Position numbers and translations under genes: made by a program. This document shows positions 34,798-43,937 of a stretch of DNA of 64,000 bases, in pieces; within the stretch, counting starts at the first letter, position 1; each line of letters starts with the position of its first letter. The notes under the pieces were generated by a model that was not told the origin of the DNA, did no database searches, and saw only the letters and a list, made by a program, of their open reading frames with translations. The stretch spans positions 58,000 to 121,999 of the forward strand of contig JAWMQL010000011.1 in the NCBI GenBank assembly GCA_033283165.1. Reading direction: 5' to 3'. Origin of the DNA: JAWMQL01 sp033283165 (lineage in GTDB: Bacteria > Pseudomonadota > Gammaproteobacteria > Pseudomonadales > Halieaceae).

Positions 34798-36546
34798 TTA
34801 AAACGTGGCAACAACTTCGGGCTTCTCGCCAGAAACGCTCTGGAGCGCGTCCCGTATTGTCGATCGGGTCAGCAATTGCGGCAAAACCAGCGGCGGACGG
34901 CTGGTTTCGGCGGGGTACAGGGCGTAGAAGGGAATCCCGTTGCGCCCGTGGCGCGCCAGGTAAGCCGCGATAGCGGGGTCGCGACTGGTCCAGTCGGCCA
35001 CCATGTAGACCACGCCGGCCTGTTCGAAGGCCGCCTGAATCTCATCGGTGAACAGTACCGCCTGCTCGTTGGCGATACAGGTGATACACCAGTCGGCGGT
35101 CACATCGACAAAGACCGGCCGGCCCTCCTCGCGCAGAGTCTGCAGGCGTTGTTCGGAAAAGAGCACGTGGTCGTCGCTGGCCAGTTCTCCCCCCGGCGCC
35201 TGGTCCAGCCCGCGCCAGCCCAGGCTGGCCGCGGCCAGGGCCCAGCAGGCGAGTGCCAGGCCCCGGCGCCAGCCGCTGAGGTGCCACAGCCACAGACCCA
35301 GGGCCACTGCCAGCGCGCCACCCAGGGCCAGTGCCATGCTGTTGACCCCGGTCTGGCGCCCGGCCACCCAAAGCAGCCAGATGGCGCTGGCGTACAGGGG
35401 GAAGGCCAGCAGCTGTTTCAGGGTGTCCATCCACGGGCCGGGCCTGGGCATGCGTTGGCGCAGCGTGGTGCTGTAACTCAGCAGCAGCAGCGGGGCTGCC
35501 ATGCCCGCGCCCAGCGCGGCAAATATCGCCAGCGAGATGACCGCCGGCTGGGTCATGGCGAACCCCAGGGCCGTTCCCATAAAGGGAGCGGTGCAGGGAC
35601 TGGCCACGACCACCGCCAGCACGCCGGTAAAAAAGCTGCCCGACAATCCGCCACGACCGGCCAGGCCGCTGCCGGTGTTCATGATACTGGTGCCGAACTC
35701 GACCAGGCCGGACAGGGACAGCCCCATGGCCAGGAACAAATAAGCCAGGGCGATGACGAAGGCGGGCGACTGCAACTGGAAACCCCAGCCGATCGCGCGA
35801 CCAGCGGCCTGCAGGGAGATCAGCACCGCGGCCACGGCGACGAAACTTGCGACCACCCCGGCGCCATAGACCCAGCCGTGCAGGCGGTGGTCGTGGTCGC
35901 TGCCCCGGGCGAAGCTGAGCACTTTCAGGGACAGGATAGGAAACACACAGGGCATCAGGTTGAGAATCATGCCGCCGAGAAACGCCAGCAGCATCATGTA
36001 GGGCAGGCTCGACCAGTCGCTACCGGTGGCCGCGTTGCGCCCGGCCGTTTGCCGGGGGCCCTGAGGTGGTGCGATTTCGCTGACAGAGCCGGTGCCGAAA
36101 TCGATCTCGAAAAACTGCTTGCGGGGCGGGTAGCACAGACCGGCATCGGCACAGCCCTGCGACCGCACTTCGAGAGTCCCTCGCTGGACGCGTTCGCCCG
36201 GCTGCAAAAGGATATCGGCGTTGTCGTAGTACACCGCCACCTCGCCGAAATACTCGTCGGTCCGCTCCAGCGCCGGGGGCAATTCCACCGCCAGCGGAAC
36301 CTCGCCGGGTCCGGCCAGTTCGAAACCGAAGCGGTGCCGGTACAGGTAGTAACCCTCGGCGATCTGCCAGTACAGGCGCAGGCTACCGTCCGAGCGGGGC
36401 AGGATGTCCAGCCGGTAGGCCTGTTCCACCGGCAGGAAATCCTGCCCCGACAGGCCGCCGACCAGGCTGTTGTTGCTCCCGGTCGGCAGCTGCGCCTGGC
36501 CCAGGCTGGAAAATAATAGCAAGGCAAATGCGAGCCACGCGCGCAT
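34798..36546 (-). CDS. dsbD: Thiol:disulfide interchange protein DsbD
   Basis: Moves electrons from cytosolic thioredoxin to periplasmic DsbC-type proteins and cytochrome c maturation. Signal peptide (WLAFALLLFSSLGQA), N-terminal immunoglobulin-like domain with its redox cysteines in GCADAGLCYPPRK, a central eight-helix region with NLMPCVFPILSLKVLSF and VVASPCTAPFMGTALGF (the two membrane Cys), and a C-terminal thioredoxin-like domain with DVTADWCITCIANE. 582 aa, complete. Divergent from the copper-chaperone gene. Confidence 0.95.
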   Translation of the reverse strand: MRAWLAFALLLFSSLGQAQLPTGSNNSLVGGLSGQDFLPVEQAYRLDILPRSDGSLRLYWQIAEGYYLYRHRFGFELAGPGEVPLAVELPPALERTDEYFGEVAVYYDNADILLQPGERVQRGTLEVRSQGCADAGLCYPPRKQFFEIDFGTGSVSEIAPPQGPRQTAGRNAATGSDWSSLPYMMLLAFLGGMILNLMPCVFPILSLKVLSFARGSDHDHRLHGWVYGAGVVASFVAVAAVLISLQAAGRAIGWGFQLQSPAFVIALAYLFLAMGLSLSGLVEFGTSIMNTGSGLAGRGGLSGSFFTGVLAVVVASPCTAPFMGTALGFAMTQPAVISLAIFAALGAGMAAPLLLLSYSTTLRQRMPRPGPWMDTLKQLLAFPLYASAIWLLWVAGRQTGVNSMALALGGALAVALGLWLWHLSGWRRGLALACWALAAASLGWRGLDQAPGGELASDDHVLFSEQRLQTLREEGRPVFVDVTADWCITCIANEQAVLFTDEIQAAFEQAGVVYMVADWTSRDPAIAAYLARHGRNGIPFYALYPAETSRPPLVLPQLLTRSTIRDALQSVSGEKPEVVATF

Positions 36547-36639
36547 AAGGTCTCCTAATCTGGCTGCTCAGGTGCAAGCAGACCCTGTTGTGTCACGCCC
36601 GTTGCGGCGTGGCGCCGATTGTACCAGTCCCTACGGGTG

Positions 36640-36658
36640 GCCCCAACGGCATTGGGGC
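36640..36658. other. Hairpin in the dsbD / copper-chaperone divergent region
   Basis: GCCCCAA - CGGCA - TTGGGGC forms a perfect 7-bp stem with a 5-nt loop. A second one (CACGCC / GGCGTG) lies at about 36594-36611. The 196-bp region (36547-36742) carries the 5' ends of both genes; a TATAGT at 36693-36698 could be the -10 for the plus-strand gene. No known operator recognised. Confidence 0.4.
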
Positions 36659-36742
36659 TGCGTCGCAAACGCATAATCAGCGGGGCAGGTGGTATAGTTA
36701 AGACGTTTCTGCCCTGCAATAGTTTCTGATACCGAGGATATT

Positions 36743-37204
36743 GTGACCCGATATACCATTGCCTGCCTGGTGAACGTGATCCTGGGCGTGGGAGCGGCCA
36801 TGCCGGCGATCGCCGGCAGCCTGCAACTGGAGGACGCCTGGGTGAGAGCCCTGCCGCCGGTCCAGCGCAATACAGCCGCCTACCTGGTGCTGCATAACCG
36901 GAGCGACCAGCCGGTTTCGATACGCGGGGGCCGTTCCCCCGTCGCCGGGAGGGTCGAGGTACATCGCACGCGGGAAATTGACGGTTATACGCGCATGGAG
37001 CAGCTGGATGTGCTGATCCTGGGGCCGGGTGAGCGCCTCGAACTGGCACCTGGAGGCACCCACCTGATGTTGCTGGATCTGGAGCGGATGCCCGAAGCCG
37101 GCGAACGGGTGGAACTGTGCCTGGATTACGGGCAGGATGAGTCGGCCTGTACCCGCGCCGAGGTGCGCCGCGGGGAACCGGGCGATCACCAGCATCATCA
37201 TTGA
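36743..37204 (+). CDS. PCu(A)C-type periplasmic copper chaperone
   Basis: Signal peptide (CLVNVILGVGAAMPAIAG) followed by a cupredoxin-like PCu(A)C domain starting LQLEDAWVRALPPVQRNTAAYL. The Cu(I) ligand pattern is present: His and Met in VEVHRTREIDGYTRMEQL, then His-x-Met in GGTHLMLLDL. The C-terminus ends in HQHHH, an added metal-binding tail. In other bacteria these proteins deliver copper to cytochrome c oxidase. It is 153 aa with a GTG start (GAGGA upstream), 19 bp before the DUF2333 gene. Confidence 0.87.
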   Translation: MTRYTIACLVNVILGVGAAMPAIAGSLQLEDAWVRALPPVQRNTAAYLVLHNRSDQPVSIRGGRSPVAGRVEVHRTREIDGYTRMEQLDVLILGPGERLELAPGGTHLMLLDLERMPEAGERVELCLDYGQDESACTRAEVRRGEPGDHQHHH

Positions 37205-37223
37205 CAGCAGGAGATAAGCGGTA

Positions 37224-38297
37224 ATGACTGACGAATCAGCCCGCAAGACTGACGGCTCAACAACCGGGCGGCTGGATGGCTGGCTCACAACGGTGGAAGA
37301 GTACCTGCCGGAAGGCGGTCTCTGGCGCTGGCTGCTGGCCGGGCTGGGTGTTTACCTGCTGGCGGCGGTCGTTGTAGGGATTTACTGGAGCATGGCGCCG
37401 GACCGCTTTGACGTGCGGGAGCGCGCCGCCGCCCAGGCTGCCGAGGCGGGCGGTGCGGTGGTAACCGGCTCGGTTACCACCGCGGCCCTGGTCGGGGTCA
37501 TGGAAACCCTGCTGGAGAAACCCGGCGGGTTCCTGAATAACGACCGCTTCCCGCCGGGATTGTGGCTGGACAATATCCCCAACTGGGAGTACGGCGCCCT
37601 GATCCAGGTGCGCGACCTGGCCCGGGCCCTGCGGGAGGTGCACAGTCGGTCACAGTCCCAGTCCACCGAGGACCCGGACCTGGCCCTGGCGGAACCGCGC
37701 TTCAATTTCACCGCTGACTCCTGGATTTTGCCCGCCGCGGAGTCAGAGTATCGTGACGGCCTGAAGTATGCCCGACGCTATTTCCGGCGCCTGTCAGACG
37801 AGCAGCAGCCTGAGGCCCAGTTCTATGCCCGGGCAGACAACCTCCATTACTGGCTCTCGACGGTAGAAACCAGGCTGGGCAGCCTGTCCCAGCGCCTCTC
37901 CGCCAGCGTGGGGCAGCGCCGTCTCAATACCGACCTGGCCGGAGAGGAGAAAGCGACCCAATCCACCAGTGCCCCGGGCGAGATGATGGTGCGCACACCC
38001 TGGCACAAGATCGACGACGTGTTTTTCGAGGCCCGGGGCAGTGCCTGGGCCCTTATTCACTTTCTCAAAGCCGCAGAGGTGGATTTCGCCGAGGTGCTGA
38101 ACAAGAAAAATGCCCAGGTCAGCCTGCGGCAGATTATTCGTGAACTGGAAGCCACCCAGGACACGGTGTGGAGCCCCATGATCCTGAATGGCACCGGCTT
38201 TGGGCTCCTGGCCAATCACTCACTGGTGATGGCGTCCTATATCAGCCGCGCGAACGCGGCGATTATCGATCTGCGCGACCTGCTGTCGCGTGGCTGA
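37224..38297 (+). CDS. DUF2333 family membrane-anchored protein
   Basis: One membrane segment (LWRWLLAGLGVYLLAAVVVGIYW, near 33-55) precedes a large soluble, probably periplasmic helical domain with ETLLEKPGGFLNNDRFPPG and LARALREVHSRSQSQS. It matches the DUF2333 pattern (proteobacterial, about 350 aa). The function is unknown to me. Follows the copper chaperone closely, perhaps in one transcript, and is convergent with the next gene: stop codons are directly adjacent (38297/38298). Confidence 0.8.
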   Translation: MTDESARKTDGSTTGRLDGWLTTVEEYLPEGGLWRWLLAGLGVYLLAAVVVGIYWSMAPDRFDVRERAAAQAAEAGGAVVTGSVTTAALVGVMETLLEKPGGFLNNDRFPPGLWLDNIPNWEYGALIQVRDLARALREVHSRSQSQSTEDPDLALAEPRFNFTADSWILPAAESEYRDGLKYARRYFRRLSDEQQPEAQFYARADNLHYWLSTVETRLGSLSQRLSASVGQRRLNTDLAGEEKATQSTSAPGEMMVRTPWHKIDDVFFEARGSAWALIHFLKAAEVDFAEVLNKKNAQVSLRQIIRELEATQDTVWSPMILNGTGFGLLANHSLVMASYISRANAAIIDLRDLLSRG

Positions 38298-38648
38298 TCA
38301 GACCTGCCGGGACCGGTAACGCAGTCGGGTGCCGGTGTCCAGGGACAGGCGGATTTCCTCGGCGCTCAGCTCCGTCGGGAAGTAGGTGCCGGACAGCTTG
38401 GCATCCAGCAGGCTGGCGCCCTCGAGGTTGGTATTGCGGAAGTCGATGCCACTGAGGTCTGAATTTCGGAAGTAGGAGTCGCTGAAGTCCAGGCCGTCGG
38501 CATTCATGTTGCGCAGGTCGCGGCCGCGGTAGTCGCCACTTTTCAACTCACTGGTATCCAGCTTGTCGCGCATCTCGTTGAAGCCCTTGATGTCCTCGTT
38601 GCGTAACAGTTGGTACAGGGGGTCCTGCTTGATGACGGGCTTGTTCAT
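38298..38648 (-). CDS. Small pentapeptide-repeat protein (116 aa)
   Basis: Residues about 33-90 are pentapeptide repeats of the A(D/N)LxX type: YRGRDLRNMNADGLDFSDS then YFRNSDLSGIDFRNTNLEGA and SLLDAKLSGTYF. That is about 11 units, enough for nearly three coils of a right-handed quadrilateral beta-helix. It has no signal peptide. The family includes DNA-gyrase-protecting mimics (Qnr, MfpA), but this protein is much shorter, so no such role is claimed. Function unknown. Confidence 0.75.
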   Translation of the reverse strand: MNKPVIKQDPLYQLLRNEDIKGFNEMRDKLDTSELKSGDYRGRDLRNMNADGLDFSDSYFRNSDLSGIDFRNTNLEGASLLDAKLSGTYFPTELSAEEIRLSLDTGTRLRYRSRQV

Positions 38649-38981
38649 GACGGTATTTTCCTGTTGCTTTCGCGACCGGCGGCAGAATACTGGCTTTGGG
38701 TCGCTTTAGCCAGCGCACCGCCAAAGCTTAGTCAAAATCCTGCCGGCGGGTTCAATTTTTGCCGGTATCCCGGAAGACGTCGGGGTCCAGGCCGGGCCAC
38801 GACCAGGTCGGGCCGCGCCAGGTCGGGCCGCGCCAGGCCGGGCCGCGCCAGGCCGGGCCGAGTTGAGTTGAGCCGCCACAGGAAACCACGTTACCATTTC
38901 GTGCTTTAGGGTTAATTTTCATTGCGCCCCCAGGCCGAAGTGCGCCGGGAACGCCAGGGACAAACCGGTACCACGATACTT
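38649..38981. other. 333-bp gene-free region
   Basis: It carries the 5' flank of the pentapeptide gene and of the next plus-strand gene, and the 15-bp minisatellite at 38787-38862. The frame of the following gene is open back to a TTG at 38922. I see no convincing small gene or RNA in the rest; AT-richer stretches at about 38735-38760 and 38905-38925 could hold promoters. Confidence 0.5.
38787..38862. repeat. Five-copy 15-bp minisatellite
   Basis: Five head-to-tail units of CCAGG(T/C)CGGGCCGCG: 38787-38802 (16 bp, diverged), 38803, 38818, 38833 and 38848-38862 (15 bp each). Units 2 and 3 are identical. A plus-strand frame through it would read RARPG repeats but has no gene-like features. Confidence 0.9.
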
Positions 38982-40142
38982 ATGCACCGCAGATATTCCA
39001 GGCGACGGACAGCTTGGCCCAGGGCACTGGCGCTTGGCGTGGTGATCACCCTGCAGTTTGTTGCCCCTGTTCTGGCTGACGGCGTGGATGCCCTGAACCC
39101 GTCAATTACCCGTACCGAAAGAGATTTTAAAGTGCTGGCCGGAGCCGACAGCGAGCAGTCCGGCGTGCCCGGGATTACGCTGGACAAGGCCGGGGTCGCC
39201 CTGCTGGCGGTGGATACCCGCGGTGCCGCGCTGGGCGGCGACCGGTATCTGAGTTACGAAGTCCAGTTCGACACCGGCATCACGCAGATCGAGGTGATCT
39301 GGCAGGCAGCGGACAGCAAACAGTATCGCTACCTGGCCCTGCCCTACCGCGGGCCGGGACTCTACCGGCAGGACCTGGCCGGCGTGGCGGACTGGCCGCG
39401 GCAGTCTCCCACCCTGGTGCTCAAGATCACCGGTGTTCCCTTCGGCCGTATCGGGCTGTCCCGGCTGGCGATACAGCCTGTCGGCGGGTGGCAGGAAGCG
39501 CGATTCCGTGCCCGGCAGTGGCTGCGGGAACGGGGCTGGTCCCAGGGTTCGATCAACCTGGCTTACAACTACACATACGACACAGGATGGCCGCCACTGG
39601 TGCCTGCGCTCGGCGGCCTGGCCCTGTTGGCGGGCCTGGGGGGCGCCGCGGTCTGGCGGGATCGGGGCCGGGCGCTGCGCTGGGGAGTCGGCGTTTTTCT
39701 GCTGGCTTGGCTGGCGGCGGACAGCGCCTGGCTGGTGCTGCAGGGCAGCCGTGCGATGCACACCGCCGAGCGCTTCGGGGGACTGGGACCGAAACAGGCA
39801 CTGAAGGTCAGTGACGATGCCTGGTTGGTAGACCTGGCGGCCGGCATTCGCGCGCAGGTGGGTGACCGGGGGGAACGCATATTTGTTGCTTCGAGCGGGG
39901 ATTACCGGGGCATGAGGACCGCCTATTACCTGTACCCCCACAACGTGCACTGGCAGCGCCACGGTCCCGAATTGCCGGATGCCGGGCTGCTTCGCCCGGG
40001 CGACCTGATTGTTGCGGTCAGGCCCACGGCCCTGGCCTTCGACCCGGAAGAGGCGACGCTCTCGGCACCGGGCTACCCGGCGGTGCGGGTGGCGCTGCTG
40101 CTGGAAAGCCCGGCCGGGGCGCTGTACCGGGTGCTGCCGTGA
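38982..40142 (+). CDS. Exported/membrane protein homologous to the C-terminal half of the 882-aa GT-C-type protein
   Basis: Signal peptide (WPRALALGVVITLQFVAPVLADG), a beta-rich periplasmic stretch (YLSYEVQFDTGITQIEVIW ... GWSQGSIN), two to three membrane helices (LVPALGGLALLAGLGGAAVW; LAWLAADSAWLVL), and a C-terminal domain (LAAGIRAQVGD ... MRTAYYLYPHN). The 11704-14352 protein has the same elements in the same order in its second half (SLRLDFES, WSAVSIN, LLLDSPWLW, LAAEVNAFLGD, LRTKYHLLP). ATG at 38982 chosen for the signal peptide. It overlaps the next gene by 4 bp. Function unknown; probable partner of that gene's product. Confidence 0.75.
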   Translation: MHRRYSRRRTAWPRALALGVVITLQFVAPVLADGVDALNPSITRTERDFKVLAGADSEQSGVPGITLDKAGVALLAVDTRGAALGGDRYLSYEVQFDTGITQIEVIWQAADSKQYRYLALPYRGPGLYRQDLAGVADWPRQSPTLVLKITGVPFGRIGLSRLAIQPVGGWQEARFRARQWLRERGWSQGSINLAYNYTYDTGWPPLVPALGGLALLAGLGGAAVWRDRGRALRWGVGVFLLAWLAADSAWLVLQGSRAMHTAERFGGLGPKQALKVSDDAWLVDLAAGIRAQVGDRGERIFVASSGDYRGMRTAYYLYPHNVHWQRHGPELPDAGLLRPGDLIVAVRPTALAFDPEEATLSAPGYPAVRVALLLESPAGALYRVLP

Positions 40143-41539
40143 CCGTCCTCGCTCCACTCTTGTCGCTGCTGGTTCAGGTGGTGCCCGGCGTCCTGCTCGC
40201 AAGTTGCCTGGTGCCCGCCAGTGGGCCCGCCCGGTTGACCCGGGTGGCCGGTTACGGCCTGCTGCTGGGCCTGCTGGGCAGCGCCCTGACCCTGGTGGTA
40301 CTGGATTGGGCGGGCGTGACCCTGGGGCCCCTGGTGTTGTCCCTGGGCCACGCACTGCTGGTGGGCCTGTTGCTGTGGCCGGCGCGATGGCTCAAGCAGC
40401 GCAGCGCTCCCGTGCCGGCGGAACCCCCGTTTCACTGGTCGGCCGCCTCGGCTTGGCTGGCTGCGGTTTGTCTCGGCCTGCTCGGCCTCCACGCCGCCTT
40501 TATCCTCACTGAGGTGTTGCTGCGGCCGCTCTATCCCTGGGACGCCACCAGTGCCTGGGCGACCAAGGCCCGGGTCTGGTTCGAGTTCCGCTCCCTGGTC
40601 GATTTTATCCCGCGCGAGGACTGGCTGCAGGCGGCCGATATGCAACTGTTTACCGATCACCGGCCGGAATACCCGATCCTGACGCCACTGCTGCAGACCT
40701 GGACCACCATATTCCTGGGGGCACGGGACCCCCGCTTGATGAACATTGACTGGCCGCTGTTGTGGGCCGCCCTGGGCCTGATCTTTTACGGCCAGGCCCG
40801 GGCCGTGGGTGCCAGACCCCCGGTGGCCCTGGTATTTACCTACTTCCTGCTGTCCATGCCCCTGGTCAATACCCACGCCGCCCTGGCAGGCTACGCGGAC
40901 CTGTTCATGGCGGCGGTGTTCCTGGCCGCCCTGCTGGCCTTCTACCGCTGGGCCGTGGACGGCGAGACCTGGCAGGGTGCGATGGCCGCGCTGCTGGTGC
41001 TCACCTGCCCCCTGGTCAAGAACGAGGGACTGTACTGGGCCGCGGCCTTCCTGCCCGGGCTCCTGTATGCCCGGCTGCCGGTCCTGACGGCCACCGCGGC
41101 ATCGGCCGGTGCCGCGCTGCTGGTGCTGCTCGCCCTGTGGCTGGTTCCCGAGGACCTGGTGGTCGCGGGGCATTCACTGGCGGCGCTGGACCTGCACTAC
41201 CGCCCCGGCGCTGTGTTGGCCATGCTGAAGAGCCTGGCCTGGTTCGAGAACTGGCATTTGCTGTTTTATGGCCTGGTAGCGCTGGCCTTTCTGTCCCTGC
41301 TGACCAGGCAGTTCGAGGCGCAGGTGCTGCCGGTGACGGTCATTCTCGGGGGGGTGGCGGTGCTGCTGGTCATTCTGTTCGGGTTCACCGGCTATGCCGC
41401 GGGCAGTATCGGTTTCACCGCGGTCAGCCGGATCAGTTTTCCCCTGGCGACGGGGCTGGTCTTCCTCGCCCTGTTACTATACCTGCCGGTTGACCGCGCC
41501 GTCAGGAACGATACGCGGGGCGCGGCAACGGCAGTCTAG
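40139..41539 (+). CDS. Polytopic membrane protein, probable GT-C glycosyltransferase
   Basis: About 466 aa with roughly twelve hydrophobic helices. It is homologous to the N-terminal half of the 882-aa protein: LYPWDATSAWATKARVWF near 133-150 (against PWDAWLAWIYRAKAWF), GYADLFMAAVFL (against GYADIWMA) and PLVKNEGLYW (against ITIKHEGMVW). The Asp of the first large periplasmic loop is where GT-C enzymes keep their catalytic acid. GTG start overlapping the previous stop. Donor and acceptor unknown. The polB start follows 13 bp after its stop. Confidence 0.75.
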   Translation: MTVLAPLLSLLVQVVPGVLLASCLVPASGPARLTRVAGYGLLLGLLGSALTLVVLDWAGVTLGPLVLSLGHALLVGLLLWPARWLKQRSAPVPAEPPFHWSAASAWLAAVCLGLLGLHAAFILTEVLLRPLYPWDATSAWATKARVWFEFRSLVDFIPREDWLQAADMQLFTDHRPEYPILTPLLQTWTTIFLGARDPRLMNIDWPLLWAALGLIFYGQARAVGARPPVALVFTYFLLSMPLVNTHAALAGYADLFMAAVFLAALLAFYRWAVDGETWQGAMAALLVLTCPLVKNEGLYWAAAFLPGLLYARLPVLTATAASAGAALLVLLALWLVPEDLVVAGHSLAALDLHYRPGAVLAMLKSLAWFENWHLLFYGLVALAFLSLLTRQFEAQVLPVTVILGGVAVLLVILFGFTGYAAGSIGFTAVSRISFPLATGLVFLALLLYLPVDRAVRNDTRGAATAV

Positions 41540-41552
41540 CCGGAGAACCACA

Positions 41553-43907
41553 GTGTCCGAGACCACCCGCCAGGGCTTTCTATTGACCCGCCACTGGCGC
41601 GACACGCGCCAGGGGCTGGAACTGGAATACTGGTTTGTCACCGCGACCGGGCCTGTGCAGGTGCAGGTGCAGGGTGAGCGCAGCGTATTCTTCATTCCGC
41701 GGGCAGACCTGGAATCGGCGCGTACCGTACTGCAGCGGTTCCCCGCCGCGGCGGTGAGAGAGCTGCCGCTGCGCGATTTTCGGCTGCAGCCCCTGGCGGC
41801 GCTGTACTTCGACAGCTACCGGCAGTCCCGGCGCTGCGCCGACGAGCTGCGGCAGCTCGGGCTGGACCCGCTGGAATCCGATATCAACCCCGCCGACCGC
41901 TACCTGATGGAACGCTATATTGCGGGTGGGGCCGAACTGCGTGGCGAATTGCAGCCTCGAAATGGTCACGGCGCCATGATCAACCCGGGCTTGCGAAGCG
42001 CGGCGGTCCAGCCGCCCCTGAAGGTGGTCTCCCTGGATATCGAGACCGCGCTGGAGGGTTTGCAACTCTACTCCATTGCCGTGCATGCCCGGGGTCCCGC
42101 AGGGGAACAGCGCCTGGTCTTTATGCTGGGCGAGGGCGCGAGCCAGCCGTGGTGCCGCGCTTACTCCGACCAGCAGGCCGTGCTGGAGGCCTTCATGGAC
42201 TGGCTGGCCGACTACGACCCGGACATCCTGATCGGCTGGAATGTGGTCAACTTCGATCTCTGGTACCTGCAGCGGCTGGCAGAGCGCCTGCAGCTGCGCC
42301 TCACCCTGGGCCGGGCGCGGGGGGAAGTCCATTGGCGCACGCTGGACGAGGAGGGCGAAAGGCGTACCGCGCAACTTCCCGGGCGGGTGGTGCTGGACGG
42401 CATCGAACTGCTGCGGGCGGCCTTTTACCGCTTCGAGAGTTTTTCCCTGGAGAATGTCTCCCGGGAACTGCTGGGCGAGGGCAAGTTGCTGGCCGGGGGC
42501 GATCGCGGCCTGGAGATCACCCGGTTGTTCCTCGAGGATAAGACCCGCCTGGCACAATACAACCTGCGCGACTGTGAACTGGTGTCCGAGATATTCGAGC
42601 AGACGGCGCTGCTTGAGTTTGCCCTGGCGCGCAGCGCCATGACCGGCCTCAACCTGGACCGGCTGGGCGGCTCGGTGGCTTCCTTCGACAACCTGTACCT
42701 GCCCCGCCTGCACCGCGCCGGGTATATCGCCCCCAACGCCAGCGAGGCGCAGATCGCCAGCCCCGGCGGTTTCGTGCTGGACTCCCGGCCCGGCCTCTAC
42801 GAGCATGTGCTGGTACTGGACTTCAAGAGCCTGTACCCGAGCATCATCCGCACCTTCTGTATCGACCCGCTGGGACTGGCCCTGGGCGTCAGCGGCGAAC
42901 TCGATGAGGCGGCCACGGTGGCGGGTTACCTGGAGGCGCGTTTTGCCCGGGAGGGACATATCCTGCCGGGCCTGATCGAACAGCTGTGGCAGCAGCGGGA
43001 CCAGGCCAAGGCCCACGACAATACCCCCCTGTCGCAGGCGATCAAGATCATCATGAACTCCTTCTACGGCGTGCTGGGCAGCCCCGGCTGCCGCTTCTTC
43101 GATGCGCGGCTGGCCAGTTCCATCACCCTCCGGGGACACGAAATTCTGCAGCGCACCCGGGACCGCATCGAGGAGTTGGGCTACCGGGTGATCTATGGCG
43201 ACACGGACTCGGTGTTCGTGTGGGTAACGGGTGCCGCCGACAGCGAGGCCGCCCAAGCCGCAGGGCGCGAACTGCAGCGGGAGCTGAACGACTGGTGGAG
43301 CCGCCGGGTGGCGGAAGAGCACGGCCTGGCCAGTGTGCTGGAACTGGAATTCGAAACGCACTACCGGCGTTTCCTGATGCCCACGGTGCGCGGCTCCGAC
43401 AAGGGCAGCAAGAAGCGCTACGCCGGTCTGGTGAGTACCCCGGGGGGCGAGAAACTGGTGTTCAAGGGGCTGGAAAACGTGCGGACCGACTGGACCCGGC
43501 TGGCCCGGGAGTTCCAGGAGGAACTTTACGGGCGGGTGTTTCACGACCAGTCCTACGACAGCTACGTTCGCTCCGTGACGGCGGCGGTCCTGGCGGGGGA
43601 ACTGGACGAGAAACTGGTCTACCGCAAACGCCTGCGGCGCCGCTTACAGGATTACCAGCGCAACGTGCCGCCCCACGTGCAGGCGGCGAGGCGTTACGCC
43701 GAACGAGGTCTGCCGGAGCCGCGGCGGGGCAGTTGGGTGGAGTACGTGATCACGACCGCCGGCGCCGAGCCCGCGGCCGCACCCCGGTCCGGACTGGATT
43801 ACCAGCATTACGTCGACCGCCAGCTGGAGCCCGTCGCCGACGGCATCCTGCACCTGCTGGGAACCTCTTTTCGCGCCCTGGTGGATCGCCAGTACGACCT
43901 GTTCTGA
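41553..43907 (+). CDS. polB: DNA polymerase II (family B)
   Basis: Damage-inducible B-family polymerase with proofreading. Exo I motif SLDIETALEG has Asp162 and Glu164; the polymerase motifs are LDFKSLYPSIIRTF near 422-435, KIIMNSFYGVLGS, and YGDTDSVFVW near 548-557 (the catalytic Asp pair). KKRYAG is also present. The GTG at 41553 (GGAGA upstream) gives 784 aa, the E. coli PolB size; the frame is open back to 41394 but that part overlaps the membrane protein. I see no obvious LexA box next to it, so SOS control is not supported here. Confidence 0.95.
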   Translation: MSETTRQGFLLTRHWRDTRQGLELEYWFVTATGPVQVQVQGERSVFFIPRADLESARTVLQRFPAAAVRELPLRDFRLQPLAALYFDSYRQSRRCADELRQLGLDPLESDINPADRYLMERYIAGGAELRGELQPRNGHGAMINPGLRSAAVQPPLKVVSLDIETALEGLQLYSIAVHARGPAGEQRLVFMLGEGASQPWCRAYSDQQAVLEAFMDWLADYDPDILIGWNVVNFDLWYLQRLAERLQLRLTLGRARGEVHWRTLDEEGERRTAQLPGRVVLDGIELLRAAFYRFESFSLENVSRELLGEGKLLAGGDRGLEITRLFLEDKTRLAQYNLRDCELVSEIFEQTALLEFALARSAMTGLNLDRLGGSVASFDNLYLPRLHRAGYIAPNASEAQIASPGGFVLDSRPGLYEHVLVLDFKSLYPSIIRTFCIDPLGLALGVSGELDEAATVAGYLEARFAREGHILPGLIEQLWQQRDQAKAHDNTPLSQAIKIIMNSFYGVLGSPGCRFFDARLASSITLRGHEILQRTRDRIEELGYRVIYGDTDSVFVWVTGAADSEAAQAAGRELQRELNDWWSRRVAEEHGLASVLELEFETHYRRFLMPTVRGSDKGSKKRYAGLVSTPGGEKLVFKGLENVRTDWTRLAREFQEELYGRVFHDQSYDSYVRSVTAAVLAGELDEKLVYRKRLRRRLQDYQRNVPPHVQAARRYAERGLPEPRRGSWVEYVITTAGAEPAAAPRSGLDYQHYVDRQLEPVADGILHLLGTSFRALVDRQYDLF

Positions 43908-43913
43908 TCGCGG

Positions 43914-43937
43914 TCCCGTGCCCCGCGGGGGCCGGGA
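43914..43937. terminator. GC-rich hairpin between convergent polB and the kinase gene
   Basis: TCCCG-TG-CCCCGCGGGG-GC-CGGGA is an almost continuous stem in the 30-bp gap between the two stop codons. It has no T tract, but could act as a shared, two-way end. Confidence 0.4.

Noticed and set aside
38787..38862. CRISPR array
   Set aside because: Units are 15-bp direct repeats with no spacers between them.
38610..38909. Plus-strand frame with RARPG repeats
   Set aside because: The repeats come only from the 15-bp minisatellite; no start signal or homology-like pattern.
41580..43544. Open 654-codon frame antisense to polB
   Set aside because: Composition is dominated by Gln, His, Arg and Pro with no domain pattern; it mirrors polB codon positions in GC-rich DNA.
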